Positions 25,801 to 36,088 are shown, counted from the first letter of the stretch. The stretch is DNA of 36,831 bases from Algoriphagus sp. (GCA_030833985.1 JAURGC010000005.1:1-36831), one strand, 5' to 3'. The notes: generated from the letters alone by a model not told the origin. A program made the numbers and translations.

Positions 25801-27484
25801 AACAGGAAACTTACAACTTCAAGGCAATTTAGACCGTCCCGAATTGATTGGTAGCACCCGTGTAGCACAAGGAAAAATGCGAATCAATTACTTGAACACA
25901 TCCTATCAACTGGATGGTAGCCTACTATTCCGTCCAACCCAAGTGAGCTTTCAAGACTTAGTCCTTCGGGATGGCAATGGGAATCGAGCCACCTTCACAG
26001 GAGGCCTCAACCACCAAGGATTTTCTTCTGTATTTCTGGATATCAACTCCCAGCTTACTAATTTTCAAGTCTTAAATACAAGCTCCAAGGACAATTCCCT
26101 TTTCTTTGGAACAGCCTATGCTACAGGTAGCCTAGCCATCAAGGGAAGTACCAGTAATCTGGATGTAACTGCTCGGATAACTTCCCAACCCAACACTCGG
26201 ATTGCCATCCCTTTGACGAGCTCTAAGGAACAATTCCAGGAAGACTTTATCCAAGTAATCAACGTACAGGATACCGTACGAATCCGAGCCCTTGCAGAGG
26301 AAGTCAAGCGTTTGGAGATAGAAAATATCCGGATGAACTTCATCCTTGATATCACTCCAGACGCATTTACAGAGATCATCATCGACCCACGCACAGAGGA
26401 AAGTATTCAAGGCAGAGGAAGAGGCACCCTGAATATGAATGTGGACACGCAAGGAAATTTCTCTCTTGCGGGCAACTACGACATTGTGGAAGGTAAGTAT
26501 AATTTCTCCCTCTACAACGTAGTCAAAAAACAGTTTATCGTCCAGCCTGGGGGAAGAATCACCTGGTATGGTGACCCGTATTCGGGAATCATGAACCTGA
26601 AAGCTAGTTACGAGGAAAATGTATCGCTGCAACCCCTACTCAATGCTACTAGCACGGATCAGGAGAATAGTCAGATGCGCAGAAGATTCCCCCTGAAGGT
26701 ACTGATGGATCTCCAAGGAGAATTACTTTCTCCCACCTTCAAGTTTGGTTTTGACTTCAGTGCCTTCCCTTCCAGTGGGGACGTACAAACCACCATTTCG
26801 GCCTTTCAAAATAGGGTAGCAGCCGACGAACAAGAGATGAATCGGCAGGTATTCTCTGTCATTGTCGCTCAAAGCCTTTCTCCTGAAGGGCAGTTTTCTG
26901 GCGGATCAACACTTTCCTCAAGTCTTGGGAACCTACTTTCCTCTCAAATAAACCGGTTTATGGGCCAGTTAGATAAAAATCTGGAAGTATCCATAGACCT
27001 GGCCACTTTGGATCAAAATGCACTAGAAAATTTTCAAATTAGCGTGGCACGCACCTTCTTAGATGGTCGACTTCGAGTTTCTCGAGATGGAGGATTTACT
27101 GACAACAAGGGAACAGCCAGTGCTGCTTCGATCATTGGGGATTGGCAGGCGGAATACCTAATCACCGAAGACGGAGTTTACAGACTGCGCATCTTCAATC
27201 GTAATAATTTCAATACTTTCACCTCACTATCCCTTTCTCAAAATGTGCTTTCCTATGGGGCCTCTGTGACCCAGAACGTATCCTTTAATTCCTTTACCGA
27301 ACTTTTCCGAAAACTCGCACGGAGAAAGGCTGAACGTCTCAAACTTCAGGATTCCGATGATTTTTTACGCGAAGATTATGGGGGAATGGAGGAGTGGAAA
27401 CCACTTCAACTAGAAAATCTACCCCTACTAGACGAATACATCCCTCCAGTGCGCTTGGAAAAAATTCCTCCTAAAAAGGATTGA
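22877..27484 (+). CDS. TamB-like translocation/assembly module protein (DUF490); start may be internal (about 22937)
   Basis: 1535 aa, N-terminal TM anchor, long repetitive beta-rich body, C-terminal GRGRGTLNMNVDTQGNFSLAGNYDIVEGKYNFSLYNVVKKQFIVQPGGRITWYGDPYSGIMNLKASY. Confidence 0.88.
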   Translation: MYPLENKAKVTDFLHKAFRVMGWAVFSSLLVLVGLGLSLQLYPVQNWLLGKLTSSLSDQSNFRTEIGTIRLRWWDALSLEDITVFDQKDSLILGAKELYVDFSLFSLLPPGDPELDQIRVEQAYIHLINHPGDSTLSINRWIGTLGEVFGTTSSTNPAKIDIRTLALRNTTLAYSNLQAPPITEGWDYSRMEWNELSANMANFQVEGDRLGLELLHLSGKERYTGMSIQQLKTEIAYSPEYLELTKLDLQTDKSRIKNYLRLAPKGPKGYSDFINQIELTAFFDETVIHLSDIIRFAPKAPIIDDAIVLSGPLTGTIANLSSEEFLIRLGEKTALFGSVSVKGLPQLDSTFLQLKLKNSVVAAKDLRPYLNTSAQRELNKFGILRFNADLNGTLQKLTTTGSFSTSIGNLNGRLDYTKTNKISSINSKLRVQNLDLGILFGNRETFQKISFEGTLQAKGESLETALVDLKASISKLGLNNYSYTNIETDAIYGKNLFRGNLSIDDPNLKTRVQGSLNLNEGVDSVKLLVAIDTVFLDRINLTKTPVFISGNLDMDTQGITIDDIQGIARVRDLKVGYQDRSLDAGDFFVQSLFAGGTRTLSLNSDYLVMAASGHFELEQMGKDLQVLGKQYLSILLNETPPLADLKKNFSQDYNLDLNVRMLDINPLIHLFEPQLTLSKNTSLEGAFYQTTENTVFNFFTSLDTLTYKGNTVFDTNIDFNTSKIINSENILASFYIYSKKQQVGNTLGFTNLGLEAIWNQTNLDLQFSLDQDSTQSKARIEAETRFTTAGTFLKFKPSLLRVLNREWQFDPNNQVSLQDGALTLSKLRVLNEGQALGLEGKISANPKESLELDLKGVSLDLLNTISPLEVEGIADGRFALSSLLSEATLAGSLHIEGLAINDFPIGEVDLSAAMEERNLRLNLENYFNDQKKIEIDGTVDLDSQNLDFAANLTQANLVIFEPFLSKYITNLGGTLTGNLQLQGNLDRPELIGSTRVAQGKMRINYLNTSYQLDGSLLFRPTQVSFQDLVLRDGNGNRATFTGGLNHQGFSSVFLDINSQLTNFQVLNTSSKDNSLFFGTAYATGSLAIKGSTSNLDVTARITSQPNTRIAIPLTSSKEQFQEDFIQVINVQDTVRIRALAEEVKRLEIENIRMNFILDITPDAFTEIIIDPRTEESIQGRGRGTLNMNVDTQGNFSLAGNYDIVEGKYNFSLYNVVKKQFIVQPGGRITWYGDPYSGIMNLKASYEENVSLQPLLNATSTDQENSQMRRRFPLKVLMDLQGELLSPTFKFGFDFSAFPSSGDVQTTISAFQNRVAADEQEMNRQVFSVIVAQSLSPEGQFSGGSTLSSSLGNLLSSQINRFMGQLDKNLEVSIDLATLDQNALENFQISVARTFLDGRLRVSRDGGFTDNKGTASAASIIGDWQAEYLITEDGVYRLRIFNRNNFNTFTSLSLSQNVLSYGASVTQNVSFNSFTELFRKLARRKAERLKLQDSDDFLREDYGGMEEWKPLQLENLPLLDEYIPPVRLEKIPPKKD

Positions 27485-27680
27485 AGTGAAAGTCAACAGC
27501 TACTAGCCCCAATTGCACAGCAGATTTGTTTGGCACCATGTTTAAAATCCAAATTTTAATGCCTTTTGCATGAAGTGAGGACCCTTGGTTATGGTAAATG
27601 TCGACCGTCAACTGTGATTAAATCGTATCCATTTTTAAACAATTTCAAGCTACTCGCTATTCTCTACTTAAAGAATACTC

Positions 27681-28979
27681 ATGAAAAAAATTACCCTTTG
27701 CTGGTTTCGAAGAGACCTGAGAATAGAAGATCAAACCGCACTTTTTTACGCCTTACAACAGGAAGATCAGGTACTTCCCTTATTTATTTTTGATCGCCAC
27801 ATCCTAGATGCCTTGGAAGACAAGGGCGATGCTAGGGTCTCCTTTATTCATGACCAAATTGCCAGATTGAAATCCTTTTTTGAGCAAAAGGGAAGTTCCA
27901 TGCTCGTCCGGTACGGGTATCCAGATCAAATCTTTCAAGAACTCCTCCACGAATACGAAGTGCAGGCTGTCTACACCAATCGGGATTACGAGCCCTATGC
28001 CTTGACACGGGATAGTCAACTAGAAGCATTGCTTAAAGAAAAAAATAGTTCTTTCTTCTCCTTCAAGGACCAAGTCATTTTTGAACCCAACGAAATCGTC
28101 AACGGTTCGGGAGAGTTTTACAAAGTCTTCACCCCCTACAGCAAAAACTGGTTGGAAAAATTTAGAACCACCCGGGTGCAACCACTCCCTCCAGCAAATT
28201 GGGGTAATTTATGCCAAATTCCACCGCTTCCCCTACCCTCTCTTTCGGATATGGGATTTACTCGCTCTTCAATTGAAATTCCTAGTAGCGACTTGGACGA
28301 AGAGATCGTCCGTCACTACGAGGAACGTCGGAATTTCCCAGCTCAGCGAGGAACCAGCAGATTGGGAATTCACCTACGCTTTGGAACCCTTTCCATTCGC
28401 AAACTAGCCCTTAAGGCTGCCTCCCTTAACGCCACTTATTTAAATGAATTAATCTGGAGAGAATTTTATGCCATGATCCTGGGTAATGCCCCTCAGGTGG
28501 TCGATCGGGCTTTCAAGCCGCAATACGACCGAATTCCTTGGCGAAACAAGGAAGACGAGTTTGAAGCCTGGTGTGCCGGCACTACCGGCTATCCCATCGT
28601 GGACGCTGGCATGCGGGAACTGAATGCTACGGGATTTATGCACAATCGGGTCAGAATGATTGTCGCCTCCTTTTTAACCAAACACCTGCTCATCGATTGG
28701 CGTTGGGGAGAGGCCTATTTTGCAAAGAAATTACTGGATTTTGAACTGGCCTCCAACAATGGAGGTTGGCAATGGGCAGCAGGGACCGGTACCGATGCGC
28801 AACCCTACTTCCGGGTATTCAACCCCGATTCCCAAACCGAAAAATTTGACAAAGATTTAATCTACATTAAAAAATGGATTCCAGAATTAGGGACTACAAC
28901 CTATCCAAAACCAATTGTAGACCATAAATTTGCACGGAATAGAGCCATAGAAACCTATAAAAAAGCGTTGACCCCATGA
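27681..28979 (+). CDS. Deoxyribodipyrimidine photolyase / cryptochrome family
   Basis: LCWFRRDLRIEDQTAL, LIWREFYAMIL, GYPIVDAGMRELNATGFMHNRVRMIVASFLTKHLLIDWRWGE, NNGGWQWAAGTGTDAQPYFRVFNP. Confidence 0.95.
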   Translation: MKKITLCWFRRDLRIEDQTALFYALQQEDQVLPLFIFDRHILDALEDKGDARVSFIHDQIARLKSFFEQKGSSMLVRYGYPDQIFQELLHEYEVQAVYTNRDYEPYALTRDSQLEALLKEKNSSFFSFKDQVIFEPNEIVNGSGEFYKVFTPYSKNWLEKFRTTRVQPLPPANWGNLCQIPPLPLPSLSDMGFTRSSIEIPSSDLDEEIVRHYEERRNFPAQRGTSRLGIHLRFGTLSIRKLALKAASLNATYLNELIWREFYAMILGNAPQVVDRAFKPQYDRIPWRNKEDEFEAWCAGTTGYPIVDAGMRELNATGFMHNRVRMIVASFLTKHLLIDWRWGEAYFAKKLLDFELASNNGGWQWAAGTGTDAQPYFRVFNPDSQTEKFDKDLIYIKKWIPELGTTTYPKPIVDHKFARNRAIETYKKALTP

Positions 28980-29926
28980 ACATAGGAGATCGAGTACGTG
29001 TCTTGCACGGAAAAGAAGAAGGCGTAATTCGCAAAGTTTCGACAGGAGGAAGACTCGAAGTGGAAATTGAAGATGGATTCGTCATTCCGGTAATGAAGTC
29101 TGAAGTAGTGCTGATCGCAGAAGCAGAAAAAAGTTATTTTGGCGACTCCCAAACTTCTTCTGTAGACATCGAAATACCCCTTCCTATCTCAGCCCCAAAG
29201 GATCAAGGCCTTTACCTTGCCTTCTTGCCAATCAACGACCAAAACTTGAGCCTATACCTAATCAACGATAGCCCGAAAGCCTATCTTTCCCATGCCTCCG
29301 AAGTGTATGGTTCCAACCACCGAACCCTCTTTGCAGGGATTCTTGGTGCTGGTGAGGTCAAAAAAATTGACGATCGACTCCTCAAGGAATTAGACGAGTG
29401 GCCCTCGTTTTTACTGCGCTTTATCCCTATTCAAGCCAAGTTAGAAAAAGCCATTCCTGCCTTTGAACGACAGTTTAAACTAAAGGCTACCCAATTTTTC
29501 AAACACCTGAGTACAGCACCCTTGCTCGGAAAAAAAGTGTACTTATTTGCCCTAGAGCAAACCACCAGAGAACTGGACATTCGCGGATTGAATGCCGAAC
29601 TCAACCCAAATAGTTCCACCCCTCCACCCACAAAAGTACAGGCCCCGGCAGCCTCCATCGACCTCCATATCGAAGCAATTCACCCCAAGCCAGACAGCCT
29701 AAGTAACTCTGAAAAGCTACGGATACAACTAGAGGTTTTTGAGAAAAATCTAAACCAGGCTATCGCGGTGGGAATGGACCAGATTACATTCATCCATGGT
29801 ATTGGCAACGGAGTACTTCGAAAAGAAATTCACAAGCGATTGAGTCAAATTGGAAATATTTCCTACTTTCAAGATACGCAGAAAGACCAATGGGGCTACG
29901 GTGCTACTTTGGTCAAAATTTCCTAA
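28976..29926 (+). CDS. DUF2027/Smr-domain protein
   Basis: MNIGDRVRVLHGKEEGVI...VEIEDGFVIPV N-terminus; C-terminal Smr IDLHIEA...TFIHGIGNGVLRKEIHKRL; ATGA overlap with the photolyase gene. Confidence 0.85.
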   Translation: MNIGDRVRVLHGKEEGVIRKVSTGGRLEVEIEDGFVIPVMKSEVVLIAEAEKSYFGDSQTSSVDIEIPLPISAPKDQGLYLAFLPINDQNLSLYLINDSPKAYLSHASEVYGSNHRTLFAGILGAGEVKKIDDRLLKELDEWPSFLLRFIPIQAKLEKAIPAFERQFKLKATQFFKHLSTAPLLGKKVYLFALEQTTRELDIRGLNAELNPNSSTPPPTKVQAPAASIDLHIEAIHPKPDSLSNSEKLRIQLEVFEKNLNQAIAVGMDQITFIHGIGNGVLRKEIHKRLSQIGNISYFQDTQKDQWGYGATLVKIS

Positions 29927-29938
29927 GCATCTCACCTA

Positions 29939-30763
29939 ATGAAATCCCCTGTATTTCAACTCTTTTCACACCAACACCAACAGGCAAAAGCTCTCTTTTT
30001 AGAATTAGGGAAGGAAATCAAATCTACCAAGGCCATTGCACTTTTAGAGCAACTGGAGTTTTTAGAACTCTATTCTGAGCTGCTAGAAAAAATTCATTTT
30101 GAGGAAAAAGAGCTGGGTTACCCCTTGTTTTTCCCATTGAAAGCCCTTAAAAAATCCTTGAAGAAAGTCCATCACCTCAAGCTGGTGGAGAGAGGTTTCA
30201 AACAAAGAGAAAAATCACAATCACTTAGCTACGAAACCTTCAAAAGTTACTTGTTTGACCAAAAACGCGAAATACAAAAACAAGCATTCGATCTGTTGGT
30301 GGGCAGCTCCTTGAAAATGTGGGAGGATTATTATCAAAAAGCCTATGAAGCGAGCAAAGGAATCAAACCCCTGGTATTGACTACCTCCATCCACCAATTG
30401 GTTCAGGAGGAACTTGAACAAATACGCAAAGAGGTGACAGCTCCAATTAGCACACAAGGCTTCCGAGATCTATTTGAAGGGTTACGGAAGGTGATCATTT
30501 TAGAAAATCTCCTTGTACACCTGGGGTTAAACGCTATTTTTATTTCTCAAATTCATGAGGAAATTGAGCGATTAAAGAATGGCCTAAAACCCTGGTATGC
30601 CAACCACCTCAGCCTTCAAAGCTTAACCCACTTTATCGGGCAACAGGATGAAGTATCCAAAAAATACTTAGACTGGGTGAAGGAACTGAAAGAAGAAAAG
30701 AAAACCCTCACGGCATCGCTTGAAAAACAAGCAATCCACCTCCTTCGGAAAGTTGGCAGCTAA
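29939..30763 (+). CDS. Hypothetical protein, helical (weakly CHAD-like)
   Basis: Long ORF in operon-like arrangement; only weak resemblance (LRK pattern) to CHAD domains. Confidence 0.6.
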   Translation: MKSPVFQLFSHQHQQAKALFLELGKEIKSTKAIALLEQLEFLELYSELLEKIHFEEKELGYPLFFPLKALKKSLKKVHHLKLVERGFKQREKSQSLSYETFKSYLFDQKREIQKQAFDLLVGSSLKMWEDYYQKAYEASKGIKPLVLTTSIHQLVQEELEQIRKEVTAPISTQGFRDLFEGLRKVIILENLLVHLGLNAIFISQIHEEIERLKNGLKPWYANHLSLQSLTHFIGQQDEVSKKYLDWVKELKEEKKTLTASLEKQAIHLLRKVGS

Positions 30764-30977
30764 TCACATCACGAATCAAAAAAAGTTTATCCGCTTTCTT
30801 AGCAGTAACTTCGTATTTTTTTAGTGTTGCGAGTAATCATTGACAAACGACGGTCCAAAGCTCCCCTAAATTGGACTTCAAGCCTATTTTTTACTTTCCT
30901 TTTCAGTGATCAAGCAGCTACTTACAAAAAAATATCCACCGTTGTGCAATGGAGATTTCTTGGAAATGCGCCAATAA

Positions 30978-32123
30978 CTAAACTTTACTTAAGGCGTCTT
31001 CCAGGTCTTTTTTTAGATCTTCCACATCCTCCACTCCTACACTCAGTCGGATCAAAGAATCCACCAGGCCTACCTTTTCACGCTCTTCCTTTGGAATGGA
31101 TGCATGGGTCATGCTAGCAGGGTGCCCACAAAGTGACTCCACGCCACCCAAGGATTCGGCGAGGGCAAAAAGCCGGAAATTCTCCATCACTTTTTTCGCA
31201 TCGGCAAGTTGATTGCCTACCAGCGTAAAGGAAATCATTCCTCCAAAATCACGCATTTGACTTTTTGCCACCTCGTGATTTGGGTGGTCTTCAAAGCCTG
31301 GCCAATAGACCTTCGCTACTTTGGGATGATTGCGTAAATACGTTGCAATGACTTTTCCATTGTGGCAGTGACGCTCCATGCGGAGATGCAAGGTTTTGAT
31401 GCCTCGCAGTACCAAGAAACAATCCTGAGGTCCTGGGGTTGCTCCACAAGCATTTTGCAAGAAGACCAGGCGAGCAGCGAGTTCATCGTCATTTACGATC
31501 AAAGCTCCCATCACTACATCGGAGTGGCCACCCAAGTACTTGGTCACGGAATGCATCACAATGTCAGCCCCTAGATCTAAGGGATTTTGTAGGTATGGAG
31601 AAGCGAAAGTATTGTCCACCGCCAAAAGCAAGCCGTGCTTCTTGGAAAAAGCTGCCATTGCCTTGAGGTCAATGATGTTCATCATCGGGTTAGTTGGGGT
31701 CTCTACCCAAACCATCTTGGTACGCTCGTTGACTAGCGAAGAAAGTCCCTCTGGATTAGCCATGGATACAAAATGGAATTTGATGCCGTAGCGCTCAAAC
31801 ACCTTGGTGAACAAGCGGTAGGTGCCACCATACAAGTCATTGGTGGAGATGATCTCGTCTCCTGGATTAAACAACTTAATGACTGAATCGATGGCTCCGA
31901 GTCCTGAGGAAAAGCAAATACCATGTTTCCCATTTTCTAAAGCGGCTAAACTCTGCTGCAAAGCTGTACGAGTCGGATTGTGCGTTCGACTATATTCGTA
32001 ACCCAGATGGTCACCAGGAGATTTTTGAACGTAGGTGGAGGTTTGAAAAATAGGCGTCATGATGGCTCCTGTGGAAGGATCCGGAGCTACGCCCGCGTGA
32101 ATGGCTTTGGTACCAAATTTCAT
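30978..32123 (-). CDS. Cystathionine gamma-synthase / trans-sulfuration PLP enzyme
   Basis: TKAIHAGVAPDPSTGAIMTPIFQTSTYVQ, YSRTHNPTR, HSVTKYLGGHSDVVMG, LGGVESLCGHPASMTHASIP, LIRLSVGVEDVEDLKKDLEDAL. Confidence 0.94.
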   Translation of the reverse strand: MKFGTKAIHAGVAPDPSTGAIMTPIFQTSTYVQKSPGDHLGYEYSRTHNPTRTALQQSLAALENGKHGICFSSGLGAIDSVIKLFNPGDEIISTNDLYGGTYRLFTKVFERYGIKFHFVSMANPEGLSSLVNERTKMVWVETPTNPMMNIIDLKAMAAFSKKHGLLLAVDNTFASPYLQNPLDLGADIVMHSVTKYLGGHSDVVMGALIVNDDELAARLVFLQNACGATPGPQDCFLVLRGIKTLHLRMERHCHNGKVIATYLRNHPKVAKVYWPGFEDHPNHEVAKSQMRDFGGMISFTLVGNQLADAKKVMENFRLFALAESLGGVESLCGHPASMTHASIPKEEREKVGLVDSLIRLSVGVEDVEDLKKDLEDALSKV

Positions 32124-32180
32124 CTAAAGTGAATTTAGGAGGGTTGGGTTTACATAGAAATCAAAACCTATTTTGGATAA

Positions 32181-32945
32181 ATGAAGGCAATTCCAATACT
32201 AGGTGCTAAACTTGTTAGCTTTTACTTCAAAAGCGTATCAAAGATGACAAAAAAGGACAGCATATTCAAGGACTTGGGCAGCTACTTCCGAAGCCATTCG
32301 ATCACCATGCTAGGCTGGATCTGGGTGAGCTTTGCTCCCCTCCTAGGTACGCTGTTACTGAGCACACACTACCAGGATCTGGAGCAGATTACCGTATTGG
32401 GCGTTGGGGAACAGATTCTGCTGATTCTCATCCTATCCCTTCTTGTTGGGCTAGCATTCCTCCCAACCACCTTTGCAGCGCTCGCCTCAGGCTTCTTTTG
32501 GGGGTGGCCTGTATTCCCTCACCTCGTGATCGCCTACCTTTTTGCCAATGTCCTGGGCTATTCTTTGGGAAAATGGCTCCATGCAGACTTCCGAACGATC
32601 CTGTATGCACGCCACCCGAATTTGCAGCAGGAAATCGAAAAACGAATCGAGCAGCCAGCAGGATTGGTGTTTTTTGTACGAATTAGCCCAGTGATTCCTT
32701 TTGCAATATCTAATTTTCTGTTTGCCTCTTTGGGAATTCCCCTCTCAAAAATCATTCGCTATGGACTTCCGGGCATGCTCCCAAGAACCATCCTAGCATT
32801 CGCTTCAGGGATGGCAGCACAGTCTTTTTTGGAGGCAAAAGCCTCTTTAAAAGACCCACAAGATTGGCTGGTACTTGGACTGCTACTTGTTGGGAGCGTC
32901 TGGGGAATTTGGTATTTTTGGAATAAGAAGAAAGCTGAAGCCTAG
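32181..32945 (+). CDS. TVP38/TMEM64 (VTT/DedA-like) membrane protein
   Basis: Multiple TM segments; FARISPVIPF-like VFFVRISPVIPFAISNFLFASLGIPLSKIIRYGLPGMLPRTILAFASG. Confidence 0.8.
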   Translation: MKAIPILGAKLVSFYFKSVSKMTKKDSIFKDLGSYFRSHSITMLGWIWVSFAPLLGTLLLSTHYQDLEQITVLGVGEQILLILILSLLVGLAFLPTTFAALASGFFWGWPVFPHLVIAYLFANVLGYSLGKWLHADFRTILYARHPNLQQEIEKRIEQPAGLVFFVRISPVIPFAISNFLFASLGIPLSKIIRYGLPGMLPRTILAFASGMAAQSFLEAKASLKDPQDWLVLGLLLVGSVWGIWYFWNKKKAEA

Positions 32946-32985
32946 CACTAGGGGGAACTTTTCCCTCAATTAATTCAAAAGACGT

Positions 32986-33345
32986 ATGATTACATCCATC
33001 CACCCCAAATTGCCTATGCGCAACAAAGCCATTACCCAGGCATTCTATCTGGAGAAACTCGGCTTTCAACGGCTAGGGTCCCCAGGCTATCCCGAGTACC
33101 TGATGGTTGAAAAAGATGCGATTGAACTTCATTTTTTTCTATTCCCTGAATTGGATCCTCTACAAAACTACGGACAAGTCTACCTGAGAACAGACGCTAT
33201 TGACCAACTCTACCAGTACTTTTTAAATCAGGAAGTAGCAATCCATCCAAATGGCCCTTTGGTAACCAAACCTTGGGGACAGCGGGAATTTTCGATCTTG
33301 GATCCCGATCATAATTTATTGACCTTTGGACAATCCTACCTTTAA
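32986..33345 (+). CDS. VOC family (glyoxalase/bleomycin-resistance-like) protein
   Basis: FYLEKLGFQRLG...YLMVEKDAIELHFF...VYLRTDAIDQLY...REFSILDPDHNLLTFGQ. Confidence 0.85.
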   Translation: MITSIHPKLPMRNKAITQAFYLEKLGFQRLGSPGYPEYLMVEKDAIELHFFLFPELDPLQNYGQVYLRTDAIDQLYQYFLNQEVAIHPNGPLVTKPWGQREFSILDPDHNLLTFGQSYL

Positions 33346-33645
33346 TAGGAATCCCTGCTGGCAAAGAATTTTGGGGAATTTTCCAATGCAGACCAGACTA
33401 CAAAAACCATCCACTAAGAAGAGGAAAGTCGGCTCTTGCAAGAATCCACTTTTGCGCGGTAACTGTACATTTTCGGTCACTTCCTTGTGCTATTGGTGAA
33501 CAAATTTTTCAGAAAACCCTATTCTCTAAAAAATAAAAATTAAGTGAGTTAATTTTTAAATAGAAAAAAAATAAAATTTAATTATCTGTTTATCAATAGT
33601 TTATAATTTTTTTGATTATTTTTTTTCATATAATTCCTAGAATTA

Positions 33646-33741
33646 GGTGATACCTGGTTGTGAACTAAAAATGTGGTATTACTTTTTCTAAGAATGTGAA
33701 GAGAAAAAAGCAAAAGCTTTCTTCTTTAACCTGTAGATACC
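33646..33741 (+). promoter_or_regulatory. Three related GGTGATACC-like half sites upstream of padR/pspC (possible PadR operator)
   Basis: GGTGATACC (33646-33654), GGTATTACT (33675-33683, inverted), GTAGATACC (33733-33741). Confidence 0.3.
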
Positions 33742-33747
33742 ACACCC

Positions 33748-34101
33748 ATGAATCAAACCAACACCCAAAGACAAATGCGCCAAGGATTGCTTGAATATGG
33801 TGTCCTACATATCATTTCCCGAGGAGAAGTGTACCCCTCGGACTTAATCGATGAACTCACCCAAGCAAAGTTGATTGGGATAGAAGGTGTTCTATACCCC
33901 TTACTCAACCGCCTTAAATCTGAAGAGCTGATTACCTACCGCTGGGTAGAATCAGAAGAAGGTCCTTCTCGAAAATATTATTCCATTACTGAAAAAGGCA
34001 AAGCAAGCCTTAAAAATCTTGCTAATACCTGGAAAGCACTCGTGCTATCCATCAGTCAAATCACCAAAAAGAAACCTCAGCCAACGACTATTACCCCATG
34101 A
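33748..34101 (+). CDS. PadR family transcriptional regulator
   Basis: GVLHIISRGEVYPSDLIDELTQAKLIGIEGVLYPLLNRLKSEELITYRWVESEEGPSRKYYSITEKGKASL. Confidence 0.92.
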   Translation: MNQTNTQRQMRQGLLEYGVLHIISRGEVYPSDLIDELTQAKLIGIEGVLYPLLNRLKSEELITYRWVESEEGPSRKYYSITEKGKASLKNLANTWKALVLSISQITKKKPQPTTITP

Positions 34102-36050
34102 AAAAGACCATAAGCATCACGATCAGTGGCATTGTATTTCATATCGAAGAGGATGGATACGATACCTTAAAGAATTACTTAGAAAGCATTGCAGCTCACT
34201 TTTCAGGCTATTCGGATAGCAAAGAGATTGTATCTGACATTGAAAACCGTATCGCTGAGATTTTTCTTTCCTACTTAAAAAACAACAACCAGGTTATTAC
34301 AGCAGAGAATGTGGCTCGTCTGATTGAGAAAATGGGGACTATTGCAGACTTCAGCACATTGGAAGATCCAACAACTGAGGACGAAGCAAGTGAACCCACA
34401 GGTGATGATTTTTACAAATACGTCACGCCACCTTCCTCTGCTGAAGGAGGGTATAAAAAGATCATGCGGATGGAAAATAAAAAAATCCTAGGTGGGGTCT
34501 GTGCTGGAATTGCTCACTATTTTTCCATCGATGCATTATGGATTCGACTGATTGCCATTCTACTCTTATTTAGCGGAAACATCCATATCAAGCCAATCCT
34601 TTTTGACTTCAATCCCTTCGATTGGATGGAAGTAAATTTTAGTTTTGCCGCACTTGCCATCATTGCCTACATCGTCTTGTGGATCATCCTTCCAGTATCG
34701 TACACACAAGAAGAAAATAAGGAAATCAAAAAACTTTATCGAAATCCAGATAGTAAGGTTTTGGGTGGTGTCGCTAGTGGTCTTGCTGCCTATTTTGGGA
34801 TCGAGGAATTGTATGTTCGACTAGGCTTTATCTTCCTAACTATTGCAGGGGGGTCCGGTGTTGTGATCTACCTGATTCTTTGGATCATTACTCCAGTAGC
34901 CAACTCCATCACGGAACGAATTAAAATGAAAGGAGAAGAAATCACCTTAGATCGAATTAATTCTAAGGTTAAGGAAGCAATTAATCCAGAACCAGCTACA
35001 CCTGAATCTACCTTAACAAAAATACTAATCACTCCATTTCGGGTAATTGGTCAAGTGATTGAAGCACTTGGCTCTGCATTTGGATCCATAGGAAAAATTA
35101 TTCTGACCTTGCTTCGCGTCTTTTTTGGGTTGATTATTTTCTTCTTTGGAATCGGTCTTGTTGCTGCTCCTCTGGTAACTTTCACCCTTTACCTAGGTAT
35201 TATTGACCCTATCGTTTATGGTGCAGTAAATGAATTCCCCTTGGAAATGATTACAGAATTAGTTCCTACAGGACTGGCAGCTGCCGGCCTTGGAGTCTTA
35301 GCAGTTCCTGGTATAGTGATCCTAATGCTCGGTTTGAGCGTCCTGTCCATGAAAAATCTGGTAGGGACCAAATTTGGCCTCACAGCACTTGCCCTTTGGC
35401 TTTTATGTATTGGAATTGCCGGATTTCAGATTCCTCAAATTGTCTCCAAATTTAAGGTTGAGGAGCGCATTCAAACCAATACTACCCTTCCAAATACACA
35501 AGGAACCCTCCTCTTGAAAGTAAAGGAATTCCAAGAGGAAAATAACTTCAAAAACTTAAATCTTCAATTGATTAGTAGTAGCGACACTACCTTAGTCCTT
35601 ATCAAGGAAATAACTGCACGAGGAAAGGATAAAGATCAAGCGCGAGCCACTGCTGAAAAAGTAACGTACAACTACGTTTTTGAGGATTCCGTATTGACCT
35701 TTGACGAAGGGGTTGACCTCCTATCGATGGGCGCCTTCAGAGACCAAAGAATTAAATTAAAGTTGGCAATCCCCTACAACCGCCCATTTATTTTGGACAG
35801 AAGTCTACTGCGTATTCTTGAAAACACGCTCTACCGAAATGGATACGAAACCAGTGACGTACGTCCAGAAGCCGTGTGGGTATTCAATGAAGCAGGGCTG
35901 ACCTGCCTCACTTGCCCAGGAAAAAAAGGAGAACGGCGAGATTGGGATTCATTTGAATCTGAAAAAGCCCAACAAGATTCCCTCAGCAAAGTTCAACAAG
36001 ATAGCTTGAGCAGAGCTAAGTTTAAGGATGCTTATTTCCTTAAACCCTAA
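34098..36050 (+). CDS. PspC domain-containing membrane protein (two PspC-like modules)
   Basis: NKKILGGVCAGIAHYFSIDALWIRLIAILLL and DSKVLGGVASGLAAYFGIEELYVRLGFIFLTI; ATGA overlap with padR. Confidence 0.92.
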   Translation: MKKTISITISGIVFHIEEDGYDTLKNYLESIAAHFSGYSDSKEIVSDIENRIAEIFLSYLKNNNQVITAENVARLIEKMGTIADFSTLEDPTTEDEASEPTGDDFYKYVTPPSSAEGGYKKIMRMENKKILGGVCAGIAHYFSIDALWIRLIAILLLFSGNIHIKPILFDFNPFDWMEVNFSFAALAIIAYIVLWIILPVSYTQEENKEIKKLYRNPDSKVLGGVASGLAAYFGIEELYVRLGFIFLTIAGGSGVVIYLILWIITPVANSITERIKMKGEEITLDRINSKVKEAINPEPATPESTLTKILITPFRVIGQVIEALGSAFGSIGKIILTLLRVFFGLIIFFFGIGLVAAPLVTFTLYLGIIDPIVYGAVNEFPLEMITELVPTGLAAAGLGVLAVPGIVILMLGLSVLSMKNLVGTKFGLTALALWLLCIGIAGFQIPQIVSKFKVEERIQTNTTLPNTQGTLLLKVKEFQEENNFKNLNLQLISSSDTTLVLIKEITARGKDKDQARATAEKVTYNYVFEDSVLTFDEGVDLLSMGAFRDQRIKLKLAIPYNRPFILDRSLLRILENTLYRNGYETSDVRPEAVWVFNEAGLTCLTCPGKKGERRDWDSFESEKAQQDSLSKVQQDSLSRAKFKDAYFLKP

Positions 36051-36088
36051 AGCATCCCCAATAATTTGTTTAGTAAGGTTGATGGAAG

